DNA of 64,000 bases from Psychrosphaera algicola (GTDB taxonomy: Bacteria; Pseudomonadota; Gammaproteobacteria; Enterobacterales; Alteromonadaceae). The notes below the pieces were generated by a model that was given only the letters and a program-made list of their open reading frames with translations, was not told where the DNA came from and did no database searches. This document shows positions 31,448 through 42,274 of the stretch, piece after piece. The stretch spans positions 2,108,001 through 2,172,000 of the forward strand of contig NZ_JAQOMS010000002.1 of assembly GCF_028401425.1 (NCBI RefSeq), read 5' to 3'. Positions within the stretch are counted from its first letter, which is position 1. Every line of letters starts with the position of its first letter. Position numbers and translations under genes: made by a program.

Positions 31448-32294
31448 TTAGGCTTTGTAACGTTCAACAGTTTGTTGCTGAACCCCTAACCCATCGATGC
31501 CTAAACGCATTACATCACCTTCTTTTAGATATAATGGTGGTGTCATTCCAAGACCAACGCCTGGAGGTGTACCTGTACTGATAATATCGCCAGGTTGTAA
31601 GCTCATGAATTGGCTTATGTAATGTACTAAGTGTGGCACTTTATAAACCATGGTATTGGTCGAACCGTTTTGCACTTTTTTGCCGTTAAGTTCTAACCAA
31701 ATGTTCAGGTTATCAAAATCTTCAACTTCGTCCGGTGTCACTAAATAAGGACCAACAGGACCAAAAGTGTCACAGCCCTTACCTTTACACCATTGACCAG
31801 CGCGCTCTATTTGATATTCGCGTTCTGACAAGTCGTTAACGACACAGAAACCAGCAACGTAATCCATTGCATCTTCTTCTGATACATATTTAGCTTCTTT
31901 GCCAATAACGACACCTAGCTCGACTTCCCAATCACTTTTTCTGATTTAGGTGGCAATACAACGTTGTCGTTTGGACCGATAATAGAAGATGTTGCTTTGA
32001 AGAATAAAACCGGCTCTGGCGGTACATCCATACCAGACTCAGCCGCATGATCCGCATAGTTCAAACCAACACAGATCATTTTCCCTACTTCAGCTACAGG
32101 CTCTGCAATACGGACATTGCGGTCGACCACTGGTAGGCTTGAAATATCTAATTTTTGTAATTTAGCCAGACCGTTATCGTTAAAAAAGCTTTGTCGTAAT
32201 CATCAAAATGACTAGACGCATCGCGAAGCTCACCTTGGCTGTCTAAAATTCCAGGTTTCTCTTGACCTAAGTCGCCAAATCTTACTAATTTCAT
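31448..32294 (-). CDS. Fumarylacetoacetate hydrolase family (2,4-diketo-3-deoxy-L-fuconate hydrolase), frame broken
   Basis: FAH-fold C-C hydrolase: CVGLNYADHAAESG, PVLFFKATSSIIGPNDNV, metal ligands in DWEVELGVVIG, GPYLVTPDEVED, and DIISTGTPPGVG. ATG 32292-32294 follows AGAGGTAATT. Homopolymer losses near 32200 and 31930 break the frame. Repaired length is about 280 residues. In the non-phosphorylating L-fucose pathway such enzymes cleave 2,4-diketo-3-deoxy-L-fuconate to pyruvate and L-lactate, which fits the next gene, lldD. Substrate is inferred from context. Confidence 0.88.
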
Positions 32295-32320
32295 AATTAC
32301 CTCTGCTTCAATTTTTTACA

Positions 32321-32666
32321 TTATTGTTCATTTAAATCAAAAATTTTATCCATCAGTTCCCAGCTTTGGCCTTCATTCGCCTAGGGTAACTTTTGTTGAA
32401 AAGTGCTCATTAACGCTTCCCATTCTTGTACTTTTTCGCTTTGTTGGTCGACTCTTGTTTTGTTCTCAAAACTGAATGTCTCGTCCACATTCATGATCAT
32501 AAATAAGCGGTTTCCAACCAAAAAATCTCCATTCCCGTAATGCCTACTGACCTAATGCTTTCAACAATTTCAGGCCAAACAGCACCACTTTCGTGGTATT
32601 TTTTGTATTCTTCAATTAACGTTTTATCGTCTTTTAAATCTAGGGCAAAACAATACTTATTAGCCA
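32321..32666 (-). CDS. L-rhamnose/L-fucose mutarotase family protein, frame broken
   Basis: About 114 residues of the RhaM-like fold: FALDLKDDKTLIEEYKKYH, VGITGMEIF. A T is lost near 32517 and an in-frame TAG at 32382-32384 stands where CAG within CCCAGG is expected (LP-Gln-ANEGQSWELM). These enzymes interconvert sugar anomers; here L-fucose is the likely substrate, judged from neighbours. Confidence 0.85.
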
Positions 32667-32667
32667 T

Positions 32668-34035
32668 TTAGTTCACCTGTTGCGAACGTTTGCCATAAAT
32701 AGCAATAACAACAAAGCACAATAACGGCAGCACAAATGACGCTTTAGTCGCCGAGAAACTGTCAAATATTGTGTTCATATCAATGATTGATGCCTGTGCC
32801 ATTGGCAAGAAAGTCCCGCCGACAATAGCCATAATTAGTCCAGCGGCACCCAATTTGGCATCATCGCCAGTGTCTGTTAACGCGATACCGTATATAGTTG
32901 GAAACATCAGTGACATACAGGCGGATATTCCAACAAGGGCATAAACCCCTGCAACGCCATCTAAGAATATAGTTAATACGGTAAAGAACATGCCGCCGGC
33001 AGCCAGTAACATCAACAACTTACTTGGGTTAATGTACTTTAATAAGAAAGTACAAATAAAGCGGCTGAGACAGAATATGATCATCGCGTAAATATTCATC
33101 ATTTGCGATTTTGCTTCAGCAGCTTGTTCTGTCATTCCTAGCTGGACAAACACTTCTGTGCCGTAGTGAATAATGAAAGTCCAACACATGATTTGCGCAC
33201 CCACATAAAACATTTGTGCGATAACACCTTCATGATAATTTCGGTTTGCCAACAGGCGTTTAAAAGTACCTTTTAAATCAAGCCCTTCTGACACAGTTTC
33301 AGTACGCGGCATTTTTTAATGGCGATAACAAAAAGGACCAACAATACGACTACACCAATCGCCAAATACGGATTACGAATTACCTCTAAGTCATTGGCCG
33401 TAATCGCAGATAGCTTATCCAGCGCAGCAGCTGAACCGTCTGCCGCGAGGGCCTGACGTTCTGCATCTGAAGCTGGGTTTAGTTTTTGAATGATAAATTG
33501 GGTGGCGACAAACATACCGAGTAATGAACCAACAGGATTAAACGCCTAGGCCAAATTGAGTCGTTGAGTTGCTGTTTCTTTTGGTCCCATTGATAAAATA
33601 TATGGATTTGCACTCGTTTCCAAAAACGAAAGCCCACAAGTCATTACAAAAAGGCCAATAAAAACGGCGCAAATGCTTGGGCACCAGCTGCCGGTATAAA
33701 CAACAACGCACCCAACGCATAAAACCCTAATCCCATAAGCAAACCTGCTTTATAGGAGAATTTTTTATAAAGATAGCAGCGGGAATGGCCATTACGCCAT
33801 AACCACCGTAAAACGCCACTTGCACCTAGGTACTTTGAGTTGTACTCATCTGCAATACTTTTGAAAAAGCTTTTACCAAAGGGTTCGTTATATCATTTGC
33901 AAATCCCCACAAAGGAAAACACAAAGTGACAAGGATAAAACTAACAAGGTATACCTTTGGCACGACTTCTTTTGAAGATCTTTCACCACCCTGTTGAAGG
34001 TCAGCAGCGCTGTTTGCGGTATCTGTCGTATTCAT
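32668..34035 (-). CDS. fucP: L-fucose:H+ symporter-like MFS permease (FucP), frame broken
   Basis: FucP-type MFS transporter with GYGVMAIPAAIF, LFIPAAGAQAFAPFL, FLETSANPYILSMGP and AFNPVGSLLGMF, all signatures of fucose permeases, with 12 helices expected. The frame is broken at least five times: TAG at 33826 and at 33547, both where CAG in CCAGG is expected (ST-Gln-VQVAF and LA-Gln-AFNP), and single-base losses near 33762, 33650 and 33313. All restore cleanly to about 450 residues. It imports L-fucose for the operon. Confidence 0.9.
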
Positions 34036-34082
34036 AATTGGCCTTATTTTATTATTTTTATTAGTACAAATTTATAAAACGT

Positions 34083-34864
34083 TTAGTTATTGATCGTTAC
34101 AAAACCACCATCAATTGGGAAATTACTGCCGGTGATGAAGGAAGCTTCATCTGAACATAAGTATTTTACTAATGCGCCGATTTCCTTTGGTGTGCCCATT
34201 CGACCAATCGGTTGTGTTTTTGATAATGTTTCAAACATTTCATCGACTTGGTCTGGGTAATTTTTTCTAAGTAGCTGTCGACAAACGGTGTATGTACTCG
34301 AGCTGGTGCAACGCTGTTACAGCGAATACCGTCATTAACGTAATCTTTAGCGATAGAATAAGTCATGGTCAACACCGCCCCTTTACTCATTGAATAAGCA
34401 AAACGGTCAGGGATACCAACGCTAGAGGCGATTGATGCCATGTTAACGATAACACCTGATTGCCGCTTTTTCATATGGCCAACAACCGCTTGAGCACAGT
34501 TGTAAACCCCTTTAACATTGACACGGTAGACTTTATCAAGCTCATCTTCTGGCGTTTGTTCTAATGTACCAACAGAGCCAATTCCGGCATTATTAACTAA
34601 AACATCAATACGGCCGTGTTTGTCGGCAATATTATCAAAAGTCTCTTTTGTCAGTTGATGATTAGACACGTCCAGCGCAACTGCCTCGGCATTACCACCT
34701 AGAGATTTGATCTCATCCACGGTTGTCTGCGCGGATTCTAACGATAGGTCAACCACAATGATGTACTGCTCCGCAGATGCTAATGCGATAGAGATAGCGT
34801 GACCGATGCCGCTGCCGCCGCCCGTTACAATTGAAACTTTTTGCGTATTCATCTTAAATCCCAT
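34083..34864 (-). CDS. SDR dehydrogenase, probable 2-keto-3-deoxy-L-fuconate dehydrogenase, frame broken
   Basis: Classical SDR: VTGGGSGIGHAISIAL, LVNNAGIGSVG, catalytic YSMSKGAVL. One A is missing near 34263, so the C terminus reads out of frame; the repaired end (SNFPIDGGFV) stops at 34083. About 258 residues. It would oxidise 2-keto-3-deoxy-L-fuconate to 2,4-diketo-3-deoxy-L-fuconate. The step is assigned from operon content. Confidence 0.85.
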
Positions 34865-34886
34865 GATTTCTATTTAATCGTTTTTG

Positions 34887-35743
34887 TTAACGATTCAGTT
34901 GGTAAAATTCGTTTGCTGTACCGCACCAAAACCGTTCTTTTTCCTGTTCTGATAAGTCACTCACTAATGTTTGTGAAAGAGTCAGCCAGTCAGAGTAATT
35001 GCTTTTTAAATTCACCACTGGCCAATCACTGCCCCACATCATTCGGCTTGCACCAAATGTCTGATAGACATGATCAAAATAATGTTGGAAATGAGCGCTG
35101 CTTTGTTGATCAGCATTCGCTTCGGTAGTTAATCCTGATACTTTGATATAAACATTGGTTAGCGGTTTAAACACCGCTAATTCATCTGCCCATAATTGGA
35201 ACTCATTTTCAGTGATATTGGGTTTCGCGCAATGGTCGATCACAATTTTGAGTTTTGGGTGACGATTCGCTAGGGTATAAATTGTTTTCAAATGTTCTGT
35301 TTTAACTAATGCATCAAAGCTCAAATCTAGGTTCACTAAACATTCAAACGTCGGATTAAAGGCTGGATTTAAAATCCATTCGACATCTTCAATGTCTTGC
35401 AACATTGGCCGTACACCTTTAAAAAAGGATTAACTGAAAGCTGCTTTAAACGTTCGACAACAATTTGACTTATTCCATCAAATTGAACCCAGCCAACGAC
35501 ACCAGACACCAGCTCATTTTCAGAGGCCAATTGCAAAAGAAAGTCCGTCTCTTCATCACTATCAGCCGCCTGCACTAAAACCGTATTGCTAGGTAAATTT
35601 TTTCCTGCAACTTGAATATAATCCGTCGGTAAAAAATCGCTATACAACTCCGATAACTCAGGCGTCAACCAGCTATAGTCGCCACGACTCAACTGCCAAA
35701 AATGCTGATGGCTATCTATAATTTCAGCGCGGGCATCTGTCAT
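34887..35743 (-). CDS. Amidohydrolase family, probable L-fuconolactone hydrolase, frame broken
   Basis: Amidohydrolase-2 TIM-barrel: N-terminal DSHQHFW metal ligands, VIDHCAKPNI, RMMWGSDWPV with the conserved Asp, and ERFWCGTANEFYQL. One base is missing near 35405 (VNPFFKGVRPMLQDIE restored). About 285 residues. Hydrolyses L-fuconolactone to L-fuconate. Overlaps the aldo-keto reductase stop by one base. Confidence 0.88.
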
Positions 35744-36779
35744 TAGTAAGCGTCTCTAGTTAGTAATGGCGCATCTTGTCGCAACAGCCCATCATCTTTA
35801 AGCTGAGTCCAAAACGCCTTTGGAATATCGTAGTTAAACAACTCTATGGCTTGATCGACTCGTTTGGCACTGCCCAAACCAGGTATAACTGTCGAGACCG
35901 CAGAATGTCCTAGTGGAAATTGTAACGCCGCGGCGGCAAGTGGTACTTGAAACTGCGCGCAGATGTCTTCAATTTTATTAACTTTCGCCACCACTTCAGC
36001 CGGCGCAGGTTCATAGTTGTAGTAAGGTGTAATCTTACTATTTTTAACACCTGTCGCTAGAATCCCCGAGTTATAGGGACCACCTAATATAATGGATGCT
36101 CCGTGTTGCTCACATTGAGGTAAAAAGTGTCTAACGCGTCTTGCTCAAGTAATGAATACCGACCGGCTAATAAGAAACAATCAAATTGACCAATTCCCAT
36201 AACCCGTTCGCAAATTTCGGTTTCATTTACACCTAGGCCAACGGCTTTAATTACACCTTGGGAACGAAGTTCATCCAGCGCTTTATAACCGCTAGAAGCT
36301 AGTTGTTGGTAATAATAAGGGTCTTGCTCACCGTGAGTATCTACGCCAATATCATGTACTAATAAAATATCAATTTGAGCCAAGCCTAAACGCTGTAAAC
36401 TATCTTCAAACGAACGCATTATGCCGTCGTAGGTATAGTCGTAGTGTGAGTCAAAAGGCATAGGGGTGTCAAAACCGTACCTAAGTTCTTTTACATTTGC
36501 TTTGTGATCAGGAGTTAAAATTCGGCCAACTTTGGTGGAAATTACATAGTCAGATTTAGGTAATGTTCTAAGCGCATCACCTAGTCTTCTTTCGCTTAAA
36601 CCCAGTCCATATCTCGGTGCAGTATCATAAAGGTTAATCCCCGATGCTTTTGCTGCATCAAGGGTTTCTTGAGCTTCATTATCAGAAATAGCCTTGTATA
36701 AATTTCCAAGCGATGCCGCTCCAAAACCAAGTTCTGAAACTTCAAGACCTGTGTCACCAATTTGTCTGTTTTTAAACAT
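35743..36779 (-). CDS. Aldo/keto reductase, probable L-fucose dehydrogenase, frame broken
   Basis: AKR fold with N-terminal RQIGDTGLEVSELGFGAASL, catalytic LYDTAPRYGLGLSER, DILLVHDIG and a VIPGLGS C-terminal segment. This pattern is the D-threo-aldose 1-dehydrogenase/L-fucose dehydrogenase subgroup. One T is missing near 36124 (DTFLPQCEQHG restored). About 345 residues. First enzyme of the pathway, oxidising L-fucose to the lactone with NAD(P)+. Confidence 0.88.
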
Positions 36780-36794
36780 CGATTTTCGACTCCA

Positions 36795-37991
36795 CTATCT
36801 AATGGTAGGCAAACAAGAAGGACCAATTCCTTCAAACTTTTTGTACGTTAACACAAATTCTTGGTGCCCTAACTCTTCAGATTTAGATTGTTTGCCTTGC
36901 GCTACTTCTGTCACCAATTGGTAAATTTCTTCACCAACTTGGTCAACGGTTGCTTCACCGTTGATGACTTTACCAGCGTTAATATCCATATCCTCGGACA
37001 AATTTTCATAGGTTTCTGGATTAGCACAAACTTTAATAACAGGAGAAATTGCAGAACCGACAACAGAGCCTCGGCCCGTCGTAAACAAAATGATATGGGA
37101 CCCAGATGCGATCATTTCGACAATTTCTGCACTATCGACAATGTTTGGAAAACCAAACATCGGGTCGCCGTCAGGTACAACGTCCATTAAATACAAACCA
37201 CCTTGGGTTGGAATATCACCTATAGCTTAATCAAACCATGTATTTTAGAGCTGCCCGATTTAGCGTACGCCCCCATCGATTTTTCTTCTTGAGTAGAAAG
37301 GCCACCTTCAGCATTGCCTTGGTGCAAAACTGCCGTAGCCCATGCGGGTATAGTAATCTTCTGCTTTCTCGACGGATTTTATAATTTCAACACCAAGCTC
37401 TGGCGTTATGGCTCGTTCAGCCATGATCTGTTCACAACCGATTAATTCACCAGTTTCTTCAAACATGCAAATAGCATCATCTTCGATAAGCTTGTCAAAA
37501 CAACGACCAACCGCAGGATTTGCACCTATACCACTTGTTCCGTCAGAGCCACCACAAATAGTCCCGACAACAAGTTCATTCATGGCCATAGGCACTAACT
37601 CAGTTTGATCCGCGATTTCACGAAGTCGGCTAACACTTGATAACCCAGCTTCAATGGTTTTCCTTGTGCCACCTGATTGTTGGATAACAATTGTTTCTAC
37701 TGGTCTGCCGCTTGCTTCGACAGTTTTGGCTAATTGCTCGCGGTTAAAGCCTTCACAACCTAAAGAAACAATAAGGACACCACCTACGTTCGGATGACTG
37801 CACAAACCTTCCATTATTTTTAACGAATATTCATTTGGGTAACATCCATGAAAGCCAATGAGTTGTACCTCATCATCAGTTGAGTCAGCAACGACAGAAC
37901 GAGCAACATGGTGCGCGCATTCCACTAGGTAAGTGACTAATATGACGTTACGAATACCTTTGCGGCCATCCGCTCTTAGATAACCTTTCAT
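36795..37991 (-). CDS. UxaA-family dehydratase large subunit, probable L-fuconate dehydratase, frame broken
   Basis: Altronate/galactarate-dehydratase-like C-terminal domain: GFHGCYPNEYS, VSLGCEGFN, VGTICGGSDGTSGIGANPA and HIILFTTGRGSVVGSA. The frame is lost at about 37322, where CCAAGG is read for CCAGG (FAPGNAEGGLST restored), and near 37228. About 395 residues. Most L-fuconate dehydratases known are enolase-superfamily; a UxaA-type here is a variant. The substrate is inferred from the operon. Confidence 0.82.
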
Positions 37992-38293
37992 GACTCTTCC
38001 CCTGTTCGACTCTGGCGTGTGTGGCTAGCAATATAGTCACTTTTCATATTGTGCATATGTATGTGTTCGCCAAATACAATATCCTGTGTAGCGGATCCAA
38101 TTGATACGCCGTATTTAATAATTTTGTCGCCTTTGCTTATCTCTGTTCTTGCGATTTTGTGGCCGACAGTGATATCGGTTGTCATAGCAACTTCGACTGT
38201 TTCTAAGGTCGTTAAACTGCCAGCAGCCAACTGCTTGCAACATACAAAAACATTGTCAGCTTGGTGCAGCAATACAAAATGTTTGTTTATCAT
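37988..38293 (-). CDS. UxaA N-terminal SAF-domain subunit
   Basis: 101 residues, intact. SAF-domain pattern with HQADNVFVCCKQL and GHKIARTEISKGDKIIKYG, matching the N-terminal part of UxaA dehydratases. It is encoded separately and overlaps the large subunit by four bases, giving a two-gene dehydratase. First gene of the fucose operon. Confidence 0.85.
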   Translation of the reverse strand: MINKHFVLLHQADNVFVCCKQLAAGSLTTLETVEVAMTTDITVGHKIARTEISKGDKIIKYGVSIGSATQDIVFGEHIHMHNMKSDYIASHTRQSRTGEES

Positions 38294-38955
38294 TTTTACA
38301 TCCTATTGAGATCATTAAGCCAAGCATTCGCCGAGGAACAACTATGACACTCGCAGCTAAACCTAATTTTTATGCGCATCGAAAAGCTATTTCCGGATAT
38401 CGTGAATTTAAACAACATTCAAGCTCTTCGTCAATAAATTTGTGTATTTTTATATTTAACTCTACACATTCAATGTATAAAAATAGTCAAACATCATAAT
38501 CAATACGACCAAATAAGGTTTCAGATAGCCTTTTATTACCCGCTTAAAAGCGTTTCAAAATGGCCAATTTCGAAATTTCAAAATAGCTGATACTTTGATA
38601 ACAAAAGAACACCTTAAAAAACGTAAAAATGACTAAATGGCAGGCGATTTAAAAGCCAAGTTTGGAACGTCAAGATGTGAGCGAGCCCATCACTTTATAA
38701 ACCATCAATTAGATAAATTTTATTGCTGTTATATGGTGATTGTGAGGTTATAGGAAAAACAGTCGCACCGGTGGGGTATACCAAGACGCGTTGTGAAAAG
38801 GTGAATATAAAAGAGTGTAGGACTTGCGACCATGTAAACTAGCATTAAGTTGTGCTTCCCTAACCCTATGCTATTACCTCCGGTGAATAATTTTTCCACC
38901 GAAGGTCAGGTTCCGTCTTTTGTGGTTTGGCTTATGCCGCTAAGTAACAGCTAAA
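38294..38955. other. Intergenic region upstream of the fucose operon
   Basis: About 660 bases with no gene of quality. It should contain the fucose operon promoter and the transcript end of the LRR-kinase gene. No regulator-specific palindrome could be assigned. Confidence 0.4.
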
Positions 38956-40212
38956 CTAAGCGTTAACCATTTCACTGAGCTTTTGAAAGGAGGCCGACGA
39001 CTTATCCTTAACATCACAGATGCAAAGTAAGTCATCGATAAAGTGCATAAGTGCGCGGTATTCTATTTGTTTAACAAGAGCTTGCTGAGTTCCCGTCAAC
39101 ATGTGATACATGGTCGCAGCGCCAAAATCACCAACAATAATATTAGCCTCGTCATCAAATAACGTATTGTGAGCATAGAGATCACCATGGCAAACTTGGT
39201 TTTGATGTAAGTGTTCAAAGACCTCTGTCATCTGTTCTACCATTTTATTTATCTTTGAAATTGGCAAACTCAGACCGGGGGCAAAATTGTCACGAGTGCA
39301 CGAATCAAAACACGGTGGCAAGCCTAGGTTATAAAAATTATCTGGGATTAATTCCATGATTAGCGCTAAATAGCCAGCTTCATTAACTTGGGCTAATGAC
39401 TGAATAAGATTAGGATGATTACCTACTTTTAAACACACTTGCAGTTCGTCTTGAGGATAACCATCGCTGGTCACTTCACCTTTAAATACTTTAACTGCTA
39501 CGTCTTCTGGAAACTGATTTTCTGGAAACTGATTTTGTGGTTTACGCCATTTAGCTTTTGAGATCACTCCCGAGGCTCCTTGCCCAAGCACTTGTTGCAG
39601 TTCAAAACTATCGAAACGAACCGTAGGCACATCTTGTATTTTAATGTTAACTTGGCAAAAAGGATTACCAGAAAATGCCAACCATGCCAATTTAGGCAAA
39701 CCTAATAATTGCTCAGGGCATTCGGTAAGTTGATTAGCTGATATCCTGATAAGTTCGAGGTTGTGTAAATGGCGCATGCTTTGTGGCAAAGCTTTAAGCT
39801 GGTTCCCAGCTAGTGCCAACTTTTGCAATCGTGGGCGATAACCTAACGACTCCGGTAATATCTCTATTTCGTTATCGGTCAAAATCAACCAACGCAACTG
39901 TTCTGGTAAAGCCTGTTCTGGAACGTGTTTGATTTGGTTCGCTTTAAAGCCGATCATTTCAAGGTTTTTGCATTGACCTAACACCACCGGCAAACTGGTA
40001 AATAAGTTATTAGAAGCAAATACAATCTTTAGCTTGTGCAGTTGGCTAAACTCTGGCGGTAAACTGCTTAGGCGGTTTCCCGACAAATCTAATATCTCTA
40101 AACTATCCGCTAGGGTCAAAATTTCCATTGGAAATGAAGTTAAATCTTGTTGGATTTTTAGGTGCTGTGCGCCAACGAGTTCACCAGATTGAAGTTGAGA
40201 TAGAGTATGCAA
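38956..40212 (-). CDS. Leucine-rich-repeat protein kinase
   Basis: 418 residues, intact. Six to seven LRRs spanning about residues 30-190 (LEILDLSGNRLSSLP, LRWLILTDNEIEILP), then a protein kinase fold: VLGQGASGVISKAKW, VAVKVFKG, catalytic HGDLYAHN (HGD, not HRD) and VGDFGAAT (DFG). A short tandem duplication gives FPENQFPED between the repeats and the ATP lobe. LRR-kinases are unusual in bacteria. Targets unknown. It is co-oriented with the fucose operon but separated from it. Confidence 0.88.
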   Translation of the reverse strand: MHTLSQLQSGELVGAQHLKIQQDLTSFPMEILTLADSLEILDLSGNRLSSLPPEFSQLHKLKIVFASNNLFTSLPVVLGQCKNLEMIGFKANQIKHVPEQALPEQLRWLILTDNEIEILPESLGYRPRLQKLALAGNQLKALPQSMRHLHNLELIRISANQLTECPEQLLGLPKLAWLAFSGNPFCQVNIKIQDVPTVRFDSFELQQVLGQGASGVISKAKWRKPQNQFPENQFPEDVAVKVFKGEVTSDGYPQDELQVCLKVGNHPNLIQSLAQVNEAGYLALIMELIPDNFYNLGLPPCFDSCTRDNFAPGLSLPISKINKMVEQMTEVFEHLHQNQVCHGDLYAHNTLFDDEANIIVGDFGAATMYHMLTGTQQALVKQIEYRALMHFIDDLLCICDVKDKSSASFQKLSEMVNA

Positions 40213-40438
40213 AACAAAACGTCCAAATGTTGAAAAACAAATCGCGCGTAGTCTACAAGGTTTTGCCGAAAAATCAGATGGCGTTACCGACTAATTGTGG
40301 AACGCCATCTCAAATTGATGTTGCCGCTTGGCCATTTTAAGTCTCTGTGATAAGCATTTACCAATGGCTCAGGGTAATATCGAGTAGGTGGAACGATGAA
40401 CAATTAGGCTTCATCGCCACACAAACCCGCATCTGAAT

Positions 40439-42117
40439 TTAGTCTAGTTTTGATTCCAACTCAGTTAATTTGGGCGCATTGGTAACATTTGTCTCGCCAT
40501 TATTTTTAGTGGCTAAATCACCATACCAATAAGCGCCAACCGCATATCCCATTTCAACGTCTTTCCAGTGCCACACTTCCATATCTAAAGTAAGTGACTT
40601 AGAAAATGGCATAGTATCAAGTGAGCGAGTACGTGTTTCAACACTATAACCCTGCGTATTTCGTTCATTTGTCTCTTTGCGATTTAACTGATTATAAACG
40701 TTACTCGCCGGTTGAGCATGGAATGGGTGTTGGTAAAAGTCGGTACTTATACCGCCCCACGAATACCCATAATAGTCTTCGGTACCCGTTCCAAAAATTG
40801 ATGGGAATGTTTCGCCGTCAACATAGATTTTTTCATCGCCTTCACCCCACCAGCGGGCAATCGGATTCCAAATGGTCAACGTATCACCCACATAAACCCC
40901 GCGGCCACTTAATTTAACGTAATTCCAGTCTGAGAACGGACGAGTGGCAACAGGATATTCGCCACGCCAGCTCGCATGAAAATAAAGTGAGCTGTCATCC
41001 CATTTACGATCAGTGACTTTAACCTGAAGTGTAAAATCGACAGCCTTATTGGACATATTTAAAATCGACACTTTAGCTGTTTTTTGGAATGGCATAACCC
41101 AACGAGTCGTTAACTTACCGGCTTTGGTGACCGTTCGATACCAACCTTCAAACGGGTTTAAGCCAACGCCAGTGCCAAAAATTCACTAATTGGTGTATAG
41201 ACCGTTTGTTGCCCATCAAATTCTATTTTTAAAACAACTGAACGTGTGATGTTTTTATCACTATAATCATTCAGTTTTAATGACAATTCGTTAATCGCCG
41301 ACGAACCGGTATCGATATCTAACGATTTCTCCTCACCGTTGTTTAACGTCCCAGCGATTGCATTAACCTGACCTTCTACTGCTTTGTATGGTGCATTAAG
41401 TTGTTTTGCGACTTTTTCCATCAAAGGTATTGCTGCTGTAAACTCTGCCGCAGAATAACTTTCAACTTTAGCTGTTTTGTTATATTCACGATAAGTCATT
41501 TGGTAAAAGAACGGGCGTTCCGAAACGGTAATTTTTAAACCTTTGGCATATGGAATTGGATAGAATGAAACCGCAGAACGAAGCGATTCATGCGCAAGTG
41601 GGAAGGGTATGGCGCCTTTGCCATTTAACAACTCAAACATGTTGCCTTCTAGCACAGGCTCTTTTGCGCCATCTATATAAAAGCGAATGATCGAGTTGGT
41701 CGTTGCTTTTTTATCATTTTTCCACGGCATCCAAGTACGCACTAAAGCCCCCGGACCTTTTGCATCCATTAAGACCCATTCATTACCATTTGCTGTTTCT
41801 TCAATTCTAATAAAGTTTTTATCTTTTTTGTTACTGTTAAAATCATGATTTAAAAACCATGTTTCTGGATTTTGTGGATCGTCAGACGCCCTGTTGTAAC
41901 TAGACTCTTGCTTTAGCCTAAATTCTGCGTCTGGATAATGCGTAATCAAATCCCGGTCAATCATTTCTGTTAAAAGCGACTTTACCGAAATAAGTCTTGC
42001 GCCCCTGTCCTCACCGCTGCTGGTTTTTCCTGACTCCGAATTGTGGGTTAAATTAATAACACTAAGGGCAAGAACCCCTAATAAAACGACAATTACGAAA
42101 TATCTTAACTTTGGCAT
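40439..42117 (-). CDS. DUF2961 (GH172) protein, frame broken
   Basis: Signal anchor near the N terminus (YFVIVVLLGVLALSVI). Typical DUF2961 segments occur: VLMDAKGPGALVRTWMP, GTGVGLNPFEGWYRTVT (after repair), and FGTGTEDYYGYSWGG. One T is missing near 41170. Repaired length is about 559 residues. GH172 enzymes act on fructofuranosyl, arabinofuranosyl and related sugars; here the substrate is open. Part of the glycan locus. Confidence 0.85.
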
Positions 42118-42274
42118 TATATTTACCTTATGAGTTACCGCTTATTTTCTACTAAAAACCGAACATTGCACGGGTAGAAACAATCTGATTTTGAAGCTGA
42201 TAAATGACTATTTTTAAATTTGTAGAAGCTAGGCCAACTGAATAAACGTCAGTGATTCAAAGCTTCTACTTAGA

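Noticed and set aside
1885..33830. In-frame TAG codons as reassigned or read-through stops
   Set aside because: TAG stands only where CAG in CCAGG is expected, not at random Gln codons, and other genes end normally with TAG. Consensus error fits better.
40276..40312. AGATGGCGTT/AACGCCATCT inverted repeat as a terminator
   Set aside because: No T-run on either side and a long loop, so no clear function is assigned.
665..42117. Genome decay with many pseudogenes
   Set aside because: Each break is a single-base change that restores a complete family protein, and core metabolic genes are as affected as accessory ones.
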